Assembly (NCBI GenBank): GCA_013214065.1
Contig: JABSPK010000013.1
Location: forward strand, 1-64,000
Origin: Flavobacteriaceae bacterium
Lineage (GTDB): Bacteria; Bacteroidota; Bacteroidia; Flavobacteriales; Flavobacteriaceae
Length of the DNA stretch: 64,000 nucleotides
Reading direction: 5' to 3'
Part shown: in pieces, positions 42,938 to 51,745 of the stretch
Position numbering within the stretch: position 1 is the first letter of the stretch
How the letters are laid out: each line of letters opens with the position of its first letter
Notes under the pieces: generated by a model
What the model was told of the DNA's origin: nothing
Seen by the model: the letters and a program-made list of their open reading frames with translations, nothing else
Database searches by the model: none
Program-made: the position numbers and the translations under genes

Positions 42938-43043
42938 CATCGTCACCTTAATCGCGATCATCCTCTTTGCCCGACTCGGGGTACGGCTCTTTTTCAAGTA
43001 TCGGAAGATGAAAAACAGGAAAGATGATGACCCAGCAAGTTGA
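42924..43043 (+). CDS. 39-residue membrane microprotein overlapping the GH113-like gene
   Basis: ATG 42924 overlaps the last 14 bases of the hydrolase gene in another frame and reads a single TM helix (IDIVTLIAIILFARLGVRLFF) followed by the basic and acidic tail KYRKMKNRKDDDPAS, then TGA. The hydrophobic start, positive-inside tail and coupled start are what a real microprotein would show, but there is no homology evidence. It fills the otherwise 181 bp gap to the DUF6090 gene. Confidence 0.45.
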   Translation: MDPIDIVTLIAIILFARLGVRLFFKYRKMKNRKDDDPAS

Positions 43044-43118
43044 CCCTAAGCGGCAAAACCGACAAGAAAGCGTAATTTAGGGCTATGGCCTTGTCCGCAC
43101 CGACCAAAAGACCAATAC

Positions 43119-43847
43119 ATGACCAACATATTTAAAAAAGTACGGCGTTCATCGATTCGTGGCAGTGGGTTCTCGACCTATCTGATTTATGCCTTGGGTG
43201 AAATCGCCCTGGTCATGATCGGGATCTTACTGGCCCTACAGGTAAACAACTGGAACGAAAAAAGAAAGCGGAGCCGCGAACTCGATAACATTTTACAAGA
43301 CGTTAAACTCGATCTTGAACGGGACACCTTGGTTGCCGGTCAGATCATCGCCTTCTATAAAATCAGTCAAGAGAACAGCCAAAATATCATCGATGGGGAA
43401 ATCAATGCCGACAATATGGCCGAATACCCCTTGACCCGTAGTCTTGTCGCGGCATACCAGCCCTTTACCATCCAACAAAAAGGTTTTGAACTCTTGAAGG
43501 AATTCAAATCGGCATCCGTAGTGAAAAAAGATACGTTGGTTACCGAGATCGCCCAGTTCTACACCTCCTACGCCGATGTGCTCCGCACAAGCAACGAATT
43601 CGTCAAGGAAGACGTTTTCAAAAATTTGGAAAGCTTCAGGGGACGTAGTTGGTTCGTTGATTGGTCACAGGGTCGATTGACCGAAGAAATGGTCGCTTAT
43701 TTCACTACGAGTAAGGATTACAAGACCCGGGTGGCCGCCCATAAGATCCTAGCGATTGACAACCATCTGAATACCATAAAATCCTATCAATTGAACGCCA
43801 AGGAGCTCTTACGAATGATCGAAGAACGATTGGTCGAAACACCTTGA
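43119..43847 (+). CDS. DUF6090-type membrane-anchored protein 1
   Basis: The 242-residue protein has the family start: a basic segment (FKKVRRSSIRGSG), then FSTYLIYALGEIALVMIGILLALQVNNWNEKRKR, one TM helix ending in the hallmark NNWNE. The rest is a helical periplasmic domain rich in charged residues (DLERDTLVAGQIIAFYKISQENSQNI, ARSLVAAYQPFTIQQKGFELLKEF region). Function unknown. A second member follows after three bases; the two look like ancient duplicates. Confidence 0.8.
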   Translation: MTNIFKKVRRSSIRGSGFSTYLIYALGEIALVMIGILLALQVNNWNEKRKRSRELDNILQDVKLDLERDTLVAGQIIAFYKISQENSQNIIDGEINADNMAEYPLTRSLVAAYQPFTIQQKGFELLKEFKSASVVKKDTLVTEIAQFYTSYADVLRTSNEFVKEDVFKNLESFRGRSWFVDWSQGRLTEEMVAYFTTSKDYKTRVAAHKILAIDNHLNTIKSYQLNAKELLRMIEERLVETP

Positions 43848-43850
43848 CCC

Positions 43851-44549
43851 ATGATCGGTTTTATTCGAAAAATCAGAAAACGGTTTGCCCAAGACGACGC
43901 TCTTGGGAAGTACCTCCTTTACGCTTTTGGTGAGTTGCTATTGGTGGTATTGGGTATTTTGATCGCCCTTTATATCAACAATTGGAGCGAATCTGAAAAA
44001 ATGCGTCGAACGAACACTACTTTGCTCCGGCAATTGCGGGATGAGAACCGTTTGAACATGGCCGATCTCGAAGATGATGTCGCCTATCGCGATACCCTCG
44101 ATGTGATGCTGTTCGATTTTCATCGTTTTTTAAAAAAAGGGAACTTGAAACTCCAAGAAGCGAAATTGCGGGGCTATTTGGAAGCAACACTTCGTACTTC
44201 GCTGTATACCCCGGCCAATGAAAATCTCAACAAGTATTTGACCACCAATTTGAATGACAATAGCAGTTTGGTAACCGAATTGGTCGTTTTGAATTCCTAC
44301 CAACAAGCATTGCAAGATGTCTGTAATCGGGTTTTGCAGTTTAAGTTGGACCGTTTTTACCAATTTTTGTCGTCAGATGTCGATTTGTATTCGCTTGAAA
44401 TCGAAACTTTTGAAAAACTACAAAGCCTTGAATTCCGAAACAACATCGTCCTTCTGGAGTCTCTTGAAGAATCGGTTTTTACCAGTTTCGAAAACACCTA
44501 CCTCCAACAAAAACGAATTGATTCACTGATTAGTTTGACCCTAGAATAA
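43851..44549 (+). CDS. DUF6090-type membrane-anchored protein 2
   Basis: The 232-residue protein repeats the pattern of its neighbour: basic start, LGKYLLYAFGELLLVVLGILIALYINNWSESEK, then a helical domain. Identity with protein 1 outside the anchor looks low, so they probably perform distinct or paired roles. Its stop overlaps the start of the PaiB-like gene (TAATG), coupling the two. Confidence 0.8.
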   Translation: MIGFIRKIRKRFAQDDALGKYLLYAFGELLLVVLGILIALYINNWSESEKMRRTNTTLLRQLRDENRLNMADLEDDVAYRDTLDVMLFDFHRFLKKGNLKLQEAKLRGYLEATLRTSLYTPANENLNKYLTTNLNDNSSLVTELVVLNSYQQALQDVCNRVLQFKLDRFYQFLSSDVDLYSLEIETFEKLQSLEFRNNIVLLESLEESVFTSFENTYLQQKRIDSLISLTLE

Positions 44550-45154
44550 TGTACATTCCCCACTATTATAAAAACGAGAATACCGCCGAAGTCAAAGCCT
44601 TTATCAAAGACAACGCCTTTGGCATTTTGATCAACCAATACGACGGCCGGCCATGGGCTACCCACATTCCTTTGGAACTCGAACGGAACCAAAAGGGACA
44701 AGAGGTTTTAACTGGACATATTGCCAAGGCCAACCCGCAATGGAAGGCGTTTCAAGACCAAAACGAGGTGTTGTGTATCTTTAATGGGCCGCACACCTAT
44801 GTTTCTTCTTCTTGGTACCAAGAGGAAGAGGTACCCACTTGGGACTATATCGCCGTACATGTCTATGGTACCATCAAGATCTTGGACGAATCCGCCACCA
44901 TGCGGGCTTTGGAACGATTGGTTTCCCGCTACGAAAAGGACATGGAAAAGCCCATCCAATTAAATGAACTCTCACCGAAGACCTTAAGACAAGTCAAAGG
45001 GGTCGTGGGTTTTGAAATACATATTTCGGAAATCAAGGCGGCTTACAAACTATCGCAGACCCGGCCCGAAGATCACGCTGCCATCGTCAGCGAACTAAAA
45101 AAAAGAGATGACCCTGGGGCAAGGGCCATCTCTAAGATCATCTCCAAAGAGTAA
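44549..45154 (+). CDS. FMN-binding negative transcriptional regulator-type protein (PaiB-like)
   Basis: The 201-residue protein resembles PaiB: MYIPHYYKNENTAEVKAFIKDNAFGILI, RPWATHIPLEL, GHIAKANPQWKAF, LCIFNGPHTYVSSSWYQEEEVPTWDYIAVHVYG (FMN-binding split barrel) and RYEKDMEKPIQLNELSPKTLRQVKGVVGFEI. Despite the family name, a flavin-dependent oxidase or sensor role is equally possible. It is coupled to the DUF6090 genes. Its 3' end is antisense to the apparent C-terminal extension of the PorP/SprF gene. Confidence 0.85.
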   Translation: MYIPHYYKNENTAEVKAFIKDNAFGILINQYDGRPWATHIPLELERNQKGQEVLTGHIAKANPQWKAFQDQNEVLCIFNGPHTYVSSSWYQEEEVPTWDYIAVHVYGTIKILDESATMRALERLVSRYEKDMEKPIQLNELSPKTLRQVKGVVGFEIHISEIKAAYKLSQTRPEDHAAIVSELKKRDDPGARAISKIISKE

Positions 45155-46878
45155 GGAGAGACACAATCAATCGTAATCCTCAAATTGGGTTTCGGCCATT
45201 TTGGTATAGAGTGTGGGTTGTTCACGTGCATCACCCACATATCGTCCTTATAGGCACCTCCCATTTGATCATGATAGGCCAACTCCGCCTCGGCGCCATC
45301 CTCATATTTGGCGAGATACACATAATTCAACCCGTTTTCGGGGTTCTTGAAATAGCCGCCTTTCAGCCCCATTTCTTCCAATTTGCCCAGAAATCGTTTT
45401 AGGTAAGCCTCATTCTGGAAAACATTGGCAATCAAATAGTGGCCCTTTTCGATACCGACAAGTGTAATTTTCTTTTTGATGATCGTAGAAGCCCCTCCAA
45501 CGAAGATGCCTTTCTTGGGTTTTTTCGTGTTGGAAGCGATCCCGAGGCTCTTGTTCAACGCCTTGGCATCGAAACGTTCGTCCTTATCCGTGGCTTTTAG
45601 TTGTTTTTCGCTGTCGTTTTCGGCCAACAGGGTCTTTGAAACCTTGATATTGATCGGATCTTTCATCTGGTTTTCACGACGCACCACACGGACCACGCTT
45701 TCGAAGCGTCTTTCCAAATCACGCTCTTGGTGTTGTTCTAGGGAATCCACTTTGAAGATCAATTCATTGATGACCGCATAATTTTCCTTTTGCAGTTCGA
45801 TCAACGCATCGATCTGCTGTTCCATAACGGCCATGCGTCCTTTACCAACCTTCTTCTCTGGCGCTGTGTTGGTATTTTCGACTACATGCAAGGGTTGATC
45901 GGGATCTTTCATCACATTGCGGGTCAAACGTGGAGTGAAGGAATAGGCGATGGAAACCTCATGGGTCACCCCGAGATTGTTCAATTCATTATTGAGCGCT
46001 TTTTCAAAATTATAGCCTAAGGAAAGGTTTTGATTCAAATTGAAACCGGTACCGGCAGATGCCCCGTAGAATTCATCGTAGCCGCCTTGTATCCATCCCA
46101 ATTTGGGAAGGTCCATGATCAGTCCACCACCGAAAACGGGTTTTTGGGTACCCTCGATACGGGCACGGGCCAATGGCATCAGGCGACCATCTTCGAAAAT
46201 CCCCCTGCCCTTCTTGAACTCGTGCACGAATTGCACGTGCCCTGAAAAAATCTTGTCTTCCAAAGCAGTGATCGACTTGCCGGTCTCAAAGTTGTAATCG
46301 ACCAAATTCTGGGCGAAGACCCCAAAATCGAATTTTCCGACCGAAAGGTTCAACCCGGGTTGGAAACTTAATATCGAGCTTTGGGTCAGTTCGTTCAAAA
46401 AAGGATCTTCTTCGGTAATCACCGCCCTACTTTGGTCGAATCGACTCATATAATACGGAAGATTGAACCCGAAACTCAGGTCACTCTTGCTCCCTAATCG
46501 AACGCCATACGCATAGTTCGCCATAAACCCAAGGTTCGAGATCACCCCTTGCTGTTGGCTGTAGGCGCTGATACCGAAACCTGTTCGTTCATTCAACCGA
46601 TTGCTATAGCTCAAAAAATAATTGTGCGCATTATCGTTGAAAACGGCCGATTGGTTGCGGTGAAAGAAATTGATATAGCTTTTGTCTTCCCGTACCTGTG
46701 AAAAAGTGGGATTGATCAAAAACCGATTGAATTTCAATAAATTTTGAAATGGGACCTCGTAAACGGCCACTGCAGGAGCTTCTTGCGAAACCACCGGTTG
46801 TGAATTGGCCAATAGGGCACCTATCAAAATGATGGAAGTAAAGGTGCCGCCGCTGAATTTGGGGGATCTGACGTTCAT
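45073..46878 (-). CDS. PorP/SprF family type IX secretion protein with SPOR-like C-terminal region; probable 3' frameshift
   Basis: As read, 601 residues. The signal peptide region (IILIGALLANSQPVVSQ) is followed by a PorP/SprF barrel (about 45-310: RFLINPTFSQVREDKSYINFFHR, SGHVQFVHEF, GFNLNQNLSLGYNFEKALN), a coiled-coil linker (about 345-400, MEQQIDALIELQKENYAVINEL) and a C-terminal SPOR-like unit (ITLVGIEKGHYLIANVFQNEAYLKRFLGKLEEMGLKGGY...DGAEAELAYHDQMGGAYKDDMWVMHV). The last ~35 residues are antisense to the PaiB-like gene and lack family character. Adding one base to the CCC run at 45215-45217 (GGG on plus) gives the ending PTLYTKMAETQFEDYD with TGA at 45167-45169, outside the neighbour. 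Confidence 0.85.
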   Translation of the reverse strand: MNVRSPKFSGGTFTSIILIGALLANSQPVVSQEAPAVAVYEVPFQNLLKFNRFLINPTFSQVREDKSYINFFHRNQSAVFNDNAHNYFLSYSNRLNERTGFGISAYSQQQGVISNLGFMANYAYGVRLGSKSDLSFGFNLPYYMSRFDQSRAVITEEDPFLNELTQSSILSFQPGLNLSVGKFDFGVFAQNLVDYNFETGKSITALEDKIFSGHVQFVHEFKKGRGIFEDGRLMPLARARIEGTQKPVFGGGLIMDLPKLGWIQGGYDEFYGASAGTGFNLNQNLSLGYNFEKALNNELNNLGVTHEVSIAYSFTPRLTRNVMKDPDQPLHVVENTNTAPEKKVGKGRMAVMEQQIDALIELQKENYAVINELIFKVDSLEQHQERDLERRFESVVRVVRRENQMKDPINIKVSKTLLAENDSEKQLKATDKDERFDAKALNKSLGIASNTKKPKKGIFVGGASTIIKKKITLVGIEKGHYLIANVFQNEAYLKRFLGKLEEMGLKGGYFKNPENGLNYVYLAKYEDGAEAELAYHDQMGGAYKDDMWVMHVNNPHSIPKWPKPNLRITIDCVSPYSLEMILEMALAPGSSLFFSSLTMAA

Positions 46879-47119
46879 AGCACAAGATTTGAGTTAGTCC
46901 AATCAGAAACTCGGATTGCGACACTAAATTCAAGGAGTTAGACTCGAAATTAGGCGTGTAGGTCAATATGGAGATTCAGATTTGGATTATAATTTTACGA
47001 AGAATTGGGATGAACTGCTAGTTTTTTTCGACGAAATGCATCGTTGCCCCCTGGTTTTCGGTAAACGACCACCCAAAGCCATGAGGTTGCCCTTGAATTC
47101 GTAGCTTTAAGAAAACTAC

Positions 47120-47506
47120 ATGACCATGCTGCACAATAAATTCTGGCAGGCGTTCTTTGCCCTGGCCCCGATCTTGATGTTAGTCCTCTTCTTTATTGGC
47201 TATTTCGTATTCCTGTTTAGCTTGTTCAGCAGCTTACCGGAACTGGAAACCACGGAGGGATTGCCTCCTTCTGAATTTTTCGGCAGTCTAGGTTTCTTCC
47301 TGCTCATGGTCTTTTTGGCCGTGCTGATCAGCTTCGGCAGTTTGGTGTTCTATATCGTTCATGCCGTTCAAAACCCGAATTTGAAAGAAAACAACCTCTT
47401 ATTGGTCTGGATCTTATTATTCGTATTTGTCAACGGTATCGGGCAATTGATCTACTGGGTAGTTGAAATCGTCAACAAACGGGAAAGCAAGCTTCCCACC
47501 CCCTGA
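47120..47506 (+). CDS. small uncharacterised membrane protein
   Basis: The 128-residue protein has three TM helices (AFFALAPILMLVLFFIGYFVFLFSLF, LGFFLLMVFLAVLISFGSLVFYIVHAV, LLLVWILLFVFVNGIGQLIYWVVEI) and a basic C-terminal tail. The 2+1 layout with LLVWILLFVFVNGIGQLIYWVVEIV resembles the phospholipase D N-terminal anchor pattern of bacterial membrane proteins, but no enzymatic domain is present. A TAGCTTTA -7-like box lies near 47102. Function unknown. Confidence 0.65.
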   Translation: MTMLHNKFWQAFFALAPILMLVLFFIGYFVFLFSLFSSLPELETTEGLPPSEFFGSLGFFLLMVFLAVLISFGSLVFYIVHAVQNPNLKENNLLLVWILLFVFVNGIGQLIYWVVEIVNKRESKLPTP

Positions 47507-47569
47507 TCTGCAAAATAGCGCCCCATGTTACAGATCGGCCGCTGTTTTTAACAGTTGGGAAGAATTCTA

Positions 47570-47600
47570 TTGAAGTTTTACACCAAGGGTTCCATCTTTG
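47570..47600 (+). promoter_or_regulatory. -33/-7 promoter for the DUF2141 gene
   Basis: TTG at 47570-47572, 20 bp spacer and CATCTTTG (one mismatch to TAnnTTTG) at 47593-47600, 28 bp before ATG 47629. Confidence 0.45.
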
Positions 47601-47628
47601 GGGCATGTTCAACTTTAAATCAAAAAAC

Positions 47629-48042
47629 ATGAAAACACTAACAATGCTTATCGCGATGCTGACCTTGTCATTAACAGCTTTCGCCCAAGAGGGCCAAAAC
47701 ATCGAAGTGACGATCGATAACGTTGTCAATGATCAAGGCAAGGTGGTTATCGCCCTACACACCACCGATACCTTTATGAAAGGACCGGGAATCATGAACC
47801 TCGAAAGCAAGATCGTCGACGGAAAAGTAGCCTTTACTTTTGAAAACGTAGCCCCTGGCACCTACGCCATTATCGCCCTTCACGATGCCAACGAGAACAA
47901 CCGCATGGATTTCGATTCAGGGGGTATGCCCAAAGAGAGTTACGGGATGAGCGGAAACGATATGAGTATGGGACCACCGAATTTCGAGGCGGCCAAATTC
48001 GTAGTCGGCAATGAAGACGTGAGTTTTTCGATCCGATTCTGA
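47629..48042 (+). CDS. DUF2141 domain protein, exported
   Basis: The 137-residue protein starts at ATG 47629 (MKTLTMLIAMLTLSLTAFAQ); the frame upstream to 47605 lacks signal character. The mature part is a beta-sandwich typical of DUF2141: IEVTIDNVVNDQGKVVIALH, VAFTFENVAPGTYAIIALHDANENNRMDFDSGGMPKESYGMS, and FEAAKFVVGNEDVSFSIRF. The D-x-N-x-N-x-M-D loop after LHD is a calcium-like site seen across the family. Function unknown. A strong terminator follows. Confidence 0.88.
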   Translation: MKTLTMLIAMLTLSLTAFAQEGQNIEVTIDNVVNDQGKVVIALHTTDTFMKGPGIMNLESKIVDGKVAFTFENVAPGTYAIIALHDANENNRMDFDSGGMPKESYGMSGNDMSMGPPNFEAAKFVVGNEDVSFSIRF

Positions 48043-48062
48043 CACCGACCCCAAGACAAACC

Positions 48063-48089
48063 AAGCCCCTCACTTAGAGGGGCTTTTTT
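48063..48089 (+). terminator. rho-independent terminator after the DUF2141 gene
   Basis: Stem AAGCCCCTC / GAGGGGCTT (9 bp) with a 5-base loop ACTTA and a T6 tail. Confidence 0.9.
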
Positions 48090-48170
48090 AATAGAGGTTT
48101 TCAATAAGTTTAGCTAATTTTAATAGCTTTTGCTGATTGTTTTTGTACATTTCCGGTAGATTCATTCGGA

Positions 48171-49112
48171 ATGACAATAACACAATTGCAATACGTACTG
48201 GCCGTAGCCGAGTACCAGAATTTCACCTTGGCCGCCGAAAAGAGCTTCGTGACCCAACCTACCTTGAGCATGCAGGTGCAGAAGTTGGAAGATGAACTGG
48301 ACGTACTGATATTCGACCGCAGTAAAAAACCGATTTCGATTACTGAAGTGGGTCGAAAAATCGTGGCCCAAGCCAAAAATATCGTGGCGGAGGCCGAACG
48401 TATAAAAGATATCGTAGATCAAGATAAGGGGTTTATCGGAGGGGACTTCACCCTGGGGATCATCCCCACCATTATGCCGACCTTATTACCCATGTTCTTA
48501 CCCACTTTCGTGAAGAAGTTCCCGAAAGTGAATTTGATCATTAAAGAACAAGCCACGAATACCTTGATCCAAAACCTGAACGACGGGCATCTCGATGCGG
48601 CCATTGCCGCCACCCCGCTCGAAGTGGAATTTATCAAAGAACGACCACTGTATTACGAACCCTTTGTAGGCTATGTACCCAATGGCCATCGCTTGGCCGA
48701 CCAACAAGAAATCACCAATTCGGATCTCGATATCACCGATATCCTGCTGTTACAAGACGGGCACTGTTTTCGAGATGGGGTGGTGAATTTGTGCAAGTCA
48801 CCGAAAAACTTGTCGGGGGAGCAGTTCCAAATAGAAAGTGGCAGTTTCGAAACCTTGGTCAACCTTTCGAATGAGGGTATGGGCATGACCCTACTGCCCT
48901 ATTTGAATACTATGGATCTTGATGAAGCGAAACGGAAGAACCTTAGGCACTTCAAAAAACCCCCACCTGCAAGGGAAATCAGTCTGATCTATCACAAAAG
49001 TGAATTGAAAATCCAGATTACCGAGGCCTTGAAAGAAGTTATTTCGGGAATCGTTCGCGGGGCAATCGCTTTCCAAGATGTCGAGATCATCAGCCCCCTG
49101 GGAAAAAGTTAA
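48171..49112 (+). CDS. oxyR: LysR-type hydrogen peroxide regulator OxyR
   Basis: The 313-residue protein has the LysR HTH (QLQYVLAVAEYQNFTLAAEKSFVTQPTLSMQVQKLE) and a type 2 periplasmic-binding sensor domain. Cys199 and Cys208 in DGHCFRDGVVNLC have the same numbers and spacing as in E. coli OxyR, where the disulfide between them switches the protein on; the flanking GHC-x-RD is also shared. Hydrogen peroxide sensing is therefore well supported. The convergent small gene at 49134 may share its terminator. Confidence 0.95.
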   Translation: MTITQLQYVLAVAEYQNFTLAAEKSFVTQPTLSMQVQKLEDELDVLIFDRSKKPISITEVGRKIVAQAKNIVAEAERIKDIVDQDKGFIGGDFTLGIIPTIMPTLLPMFLPTFVKKFPKVNLIIKEQATNTLIQNLNDGHLDAAIAATPLEVEFIKERPLYYEPFVGYVPNGHRLADQQEITNSDLDITDILLLQDGHCFRDGVVNLCKSPKNLSGEQFQIESGSFETLVNLSNEGMGMTLLPYLNTMDLDEAKRKNLRHFKKPPPAREISLIYHKSELKIQITEALKEVISGIVRGAIAFQDVEIISPLGKS

Positions 49113-49129
49113 GCCACCCGAAGGTGGCT
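49103..49129 (-). terminator. UUCG-loop terminator of the 67-residue gene
   Basis: Stem AGCCACC / GGTGGCT (49112-49129); the loop reads TTCG on the minus strand and is followed by AACTTTTTC. It overlaps the oxyR stop region. Confidence 0.75.
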
Positions 49130-49133
49130 GAGG

Positions 49134-49337
49134 TTATGCTTTTACTCTTAAATACAGTAAACTTTGATGTAATTCGGGTTTATCGACAACGAATTGCCGC
49201 AACCAGATCTTGAGCTCTTCGATTTCATTGGGCAGTAATCGAGAAACTGCTTTTTTGAGTTCTTTGGTGAACAATTTGGCATCAAAACTGACTTTTTGCA
49301 AGACCGTTTTGGTGTACTCCAACATAGCTCTAGCCAT
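49134..49337 (-). CDS. conserved-looking 67-residue protein downstream of oxyR
   Basis: The protein MARAMLEYTKTVLQKVSFDA...VKA is helical and basic, with FTKELKKAVSRLLPNEIEELKIWLRQFVVDKPELHQSLLYL. The repeated use of this gene, convergent with oxyR, and its clean terminator argue that it is real. I recall similar short proteins in this family of bacteria but no function. Confidence 0.65.
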   Translation of the reverse strand: MARAMLEYTKTVLQKVSFDAKLFTKELKKAVSRLLPNEIEELKIWLRQFVVDKPELHQSLLYLRVKA

Positions 49338-49421
49338 AAAAATGATATTGAATTAGGTTAAACGGTTGTGTACTAATTTACTTATAAATGCGCTATCTTG
49401 ACTGTTATTTCGAGTTAAAAT

Positions 49422-50747
49422 TTGAATAATATCTTGTTAATATCCACACAAACAAAATACCAAATCACTGTTTTTCTAATAGTTAGATGCAGAATTCTTC
49501 TAGGTTTTCTAGTAGTGGGATTGTTGGGCAGTTGTGGATCGACAAGAATTGGTAAGACCGCCAAATCCTTCCAAAAGGAATTGGGCCAACCCAAGGATGC
49601 CGCTCATTTTATGGGTATCCTGGTGTATGACCCGGAAACCAAGGACACCCTTTTCGCCAAAGACCACCATCGTTACTTTACTCCGGCCAGCAATGTTAAG
49701 ATTTTTACCTTGTATACCGCTTTGCATTTATTGCCCGATGGACTGCCTGCGTTGCGGTATCAAAACTCGGGGGGAGTGCTTCAGATCATTGGCACCGGTG
49801 ATCCTACCCTGCTCCATCCTGAATTTGAAACCAAGGACGTGATCGCCCTTTTGCAATCTGCTGATACGGTCCAAGTGTACCTTGAAAACTACAAGGGGAA
49901 TCCTTTTATGCCCGGTTGGGCTTGGGAAGACTACGATGCCTATTTTTCGCCTGAAGTCGGTCCACTCCCCCTGTATGGAAACGCGGTTGAAATCCGTCCA
50001 ACGGAGCCTTTGACCATAGTACCGGATTATTTCAGACCTCTTGTAGCCAGAGGAACTTCGAAATTTCGAAGGGCAAGACACCATAACCGTTTCTTTGTGT
50101 CCCCTGAATTGCGCGATACCTTACGCATCCCTTTTATAACCAGTTCGGAATTGACCCTACAACTGTTACAGGAAAAGGTGTCGGTGCCGGTGGTAACTAA
50201 CGACATTCCTCCTTCTTCACCCTTAGATACGCTGTGGGGCAACCCGACCGATTCGGTAGTACACCGCATGCTTTTAAAGAGCGATAACTTTCTGGCCGAG
50301 CAATTGGCCTTGACCGCCTCATCGCAATTGGGCGATACCCTGGATTTTACCAGACTTCGCACCCATATGCTCAATGGGCCGCTCAGCGATTTGAAACATA
50401 AACCGCGATGGGTCGACGGTTCGGGACTTTCACGTTATAACCTCTTCACCCCGACCTCGATGGTACAGGTCTTGGAAAAACTGTGGATTGAATTCGACAG
50501 ACGACGGGTCTTGACTTTGATGCCCACTTGGGACCACGAGGGAACCAAACCCAAATCCGATCAAGACGACTTCATCTGGGCCAAATCGGGCTATGTAGGC
50601 AACAACTACAATCTAAGCGGGTATATCAAAACGAAATCAGGGAAGGTGCTGCTCTTCAGTTTTATGAACAACCATTATCTCGAACCTACGGCGTCCATCC
50701 GTGACAGGATGTACCGCTGCCTGCAGCTATTACACCAAAGCTATTGA
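49422..50747 (+). CDS. dacB: D-alanyl-D-alanine carboxypeptidase (DacB/PBP4 type), lipoprotein
   Basis: The 441-residue protein uses a TTG start at 49422; the first ATG lies well inside the enzyme, and the signal ([14 protein letters not shown], lipobox Cys38) demands an upstream start. Catalytic motifs of class C penicillin-binding proteins are S90-x-x-K93 (PASNVK), S287-D-N289 ([11 protein letters not shown]) and K388-S-G ([13 protein letters not shown] in place of KTG). Role: trimming of cell-wall stem peptides in the periplasm. Its end overlaps the convergent nudK gene by 7 bp. Confidence 0.9.
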   Translation: MNNILLISTQTKYQITVFLIVRCRILLGFLVVGLLGSCGSTRIGKTAKSFQKELGQPKDAAHFMGILVYDPETKDTLFAKDHHRYFTPASNVKIFTLYTALHLLPDGLPALRYQNSGGVLQIIGTGDPTLLHPEFETKDVIALLQSADTVQVYLENYKGNPFMPGWAWEDYDAYFSPEVGPLPLYGNAVEIRPTEPLTIVPDYFRPLVARGTSKFRRARHHNRFFVSPELRDTLRIPFITSSELTLQLLQEKVSVPVVTNDIPPSSPLDTLWGNPTDSVVHRMLLKSDNFLAEQLALTASSQLGDTLDFTRLRTHMLNGPLSDLKHKPRWVDGSGLSRYNLFTPTSMVQVLEKLWIEFDRRRVLTLMPTWDHEGTKPKSDQDDFIWAKSGYVGNNYNLSGYIKTKSGKVLLFSFMNNHYLEPTASIRDRMYRCLQLLHQSY

Positions 50748-51334
50748 GTTTTGAAGACTGCTAGATGCAATTGGGCCCATTGCAATAACATGATGGTCTT
50801 GGCGTCTTTGATTTCACCGGATACCATCATAGCGAGTGCCTCGGTCATGGGAAGCTCCAATACTTCGATGTTTTCGGTCTCGGCCGCCACGCCCCCACCT
50901 TCGCTCACCTTCATGCCATCTTCATACGGGGCAATGAAAAAGTGGAGGATCTCGGTCACCGAACCCGGCGACATGTATGATTCAAAGACTTTCCGTACCT
51001 GCGTAATCCGGAAACCGGTTTCTTCCTCTACCTCCATTTTTATGGTGGCTTCGGCATCCCCTTTTTCCAGAATTCCGGCGCAGACTTCGATCATCATCCC
51101 ATCCGTATTGCCATTCAAATAGGTTGGCATTCTGAATTGGCGGGTCAAGACCACCGTTCGTTTTCGCTCGTTGTACAACAAAATAGCGGCTCCGTTCCCA
51201 CGGTCATAGGCTTCCCGCTGCTGGGACTCCCATTCACCGTCGGCCCGTTGGTATTCGAAGGAGACCTTGGTCAAGGAATACCAATTATCGGAGAGCAGTT
51301 CCTTTTTAATGTTTCTGATTTTACCCATGGGCAT
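50741..51334 (-). CDS. nudK: GDP-mannose pyrophosphatase, Nudix
   Basis: The 197-residue enzyme resembles E. coli NudK throughout: [72 protein letters not shown] and [25 protein letters not shown]. The Nudix box ([23 protein letters not shown]) has the one-residue-shorter spacing that NudK also has, and Met stands where most Nudix proteins have Arg and E. coli NudK has Lys. ATG 51334 overlaps the DUF4406 gene by 14 bp; ATG 51328 is an alternative. Confidence 0.92.
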   Translation of the reverse strand: MPMGKIRNIKKELLSDNWYSLTKVSFEYQRADGEWESQQREAYDRGNGAAILLYNERKRTVVLTRQFRMPTYLNGNTDGMMIEVCAGILEKGDAEATIKMEVEEETGFRITQVRKVFESYMSPGSVTEILHFFIAPYEDGMKVSEGGGVAAETENIEVLELPMTEALAMMVSGEIKDAKTIMLLQWAQLHLAVFKTQ

Positions 51335-51680
51335 CTGGAATTTCCGAAAGGTCGAAAAAAATCTTCAAACCCAGTTTTTTACCTAGGGCCACATCTTGAT
51401 CGGCTCCGTTCGAAGCCCCCGGAATACGCAATATGGCATCACACTTCGCCAAGAGTCGATGGGCGACCGGGTATTGCATTTCGGTAAAGATCGCATCGCC
51501 TATGGCTTGTGATCCCGCAAGCTTGATCAAGGGGTTGGCCACCCATTCACCGATCATCGGAATGTGTCCTTTTCGATAAATCGGAAGGGCCATGGCTTCA
51601 AGATTATCCATATTTTTTTGGATGCGTTCGGGGTCGTTTTGGGTGCCGCTGCGATAGGGTCCGGCAATGAGGATCAACAT
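51321..51680 (-). CDS. DUF4406 / nucleoside deoxyribosyltransferase-like protein
   Basis: The 119-residue protein begins [44 protein letters not shown] and ends [34 protein letters not shown]. The Rossmann-like start and the GxSxGAD motif match DUF4406, related to nucleoside 2-deoxyribosyltransferases. Activity unknown. Operon with nudK (14 bp overlap), so a nucleotide-sugar or nucleotide housekeeping role is reasonable. Confidence 0.85.
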   Translation of the reverse strand: MLILIAGPYRSGTQNDPERIQKNMDNLEAMALPIYRKGHIPMIGEWVANPLIKLAGSQAIGDAIFTEMQYPVAHRLLAKCDAILRIPGASNGADQDVALGKKLGLKIFFDLSEIPDAHG

Positions 51681-51745
51681 GGGTGCATTGTTTCTTCAAA
51701 GAAACGAAAAGGATACTTGAAAACCCTTAAGATACCTTAAGCCCC

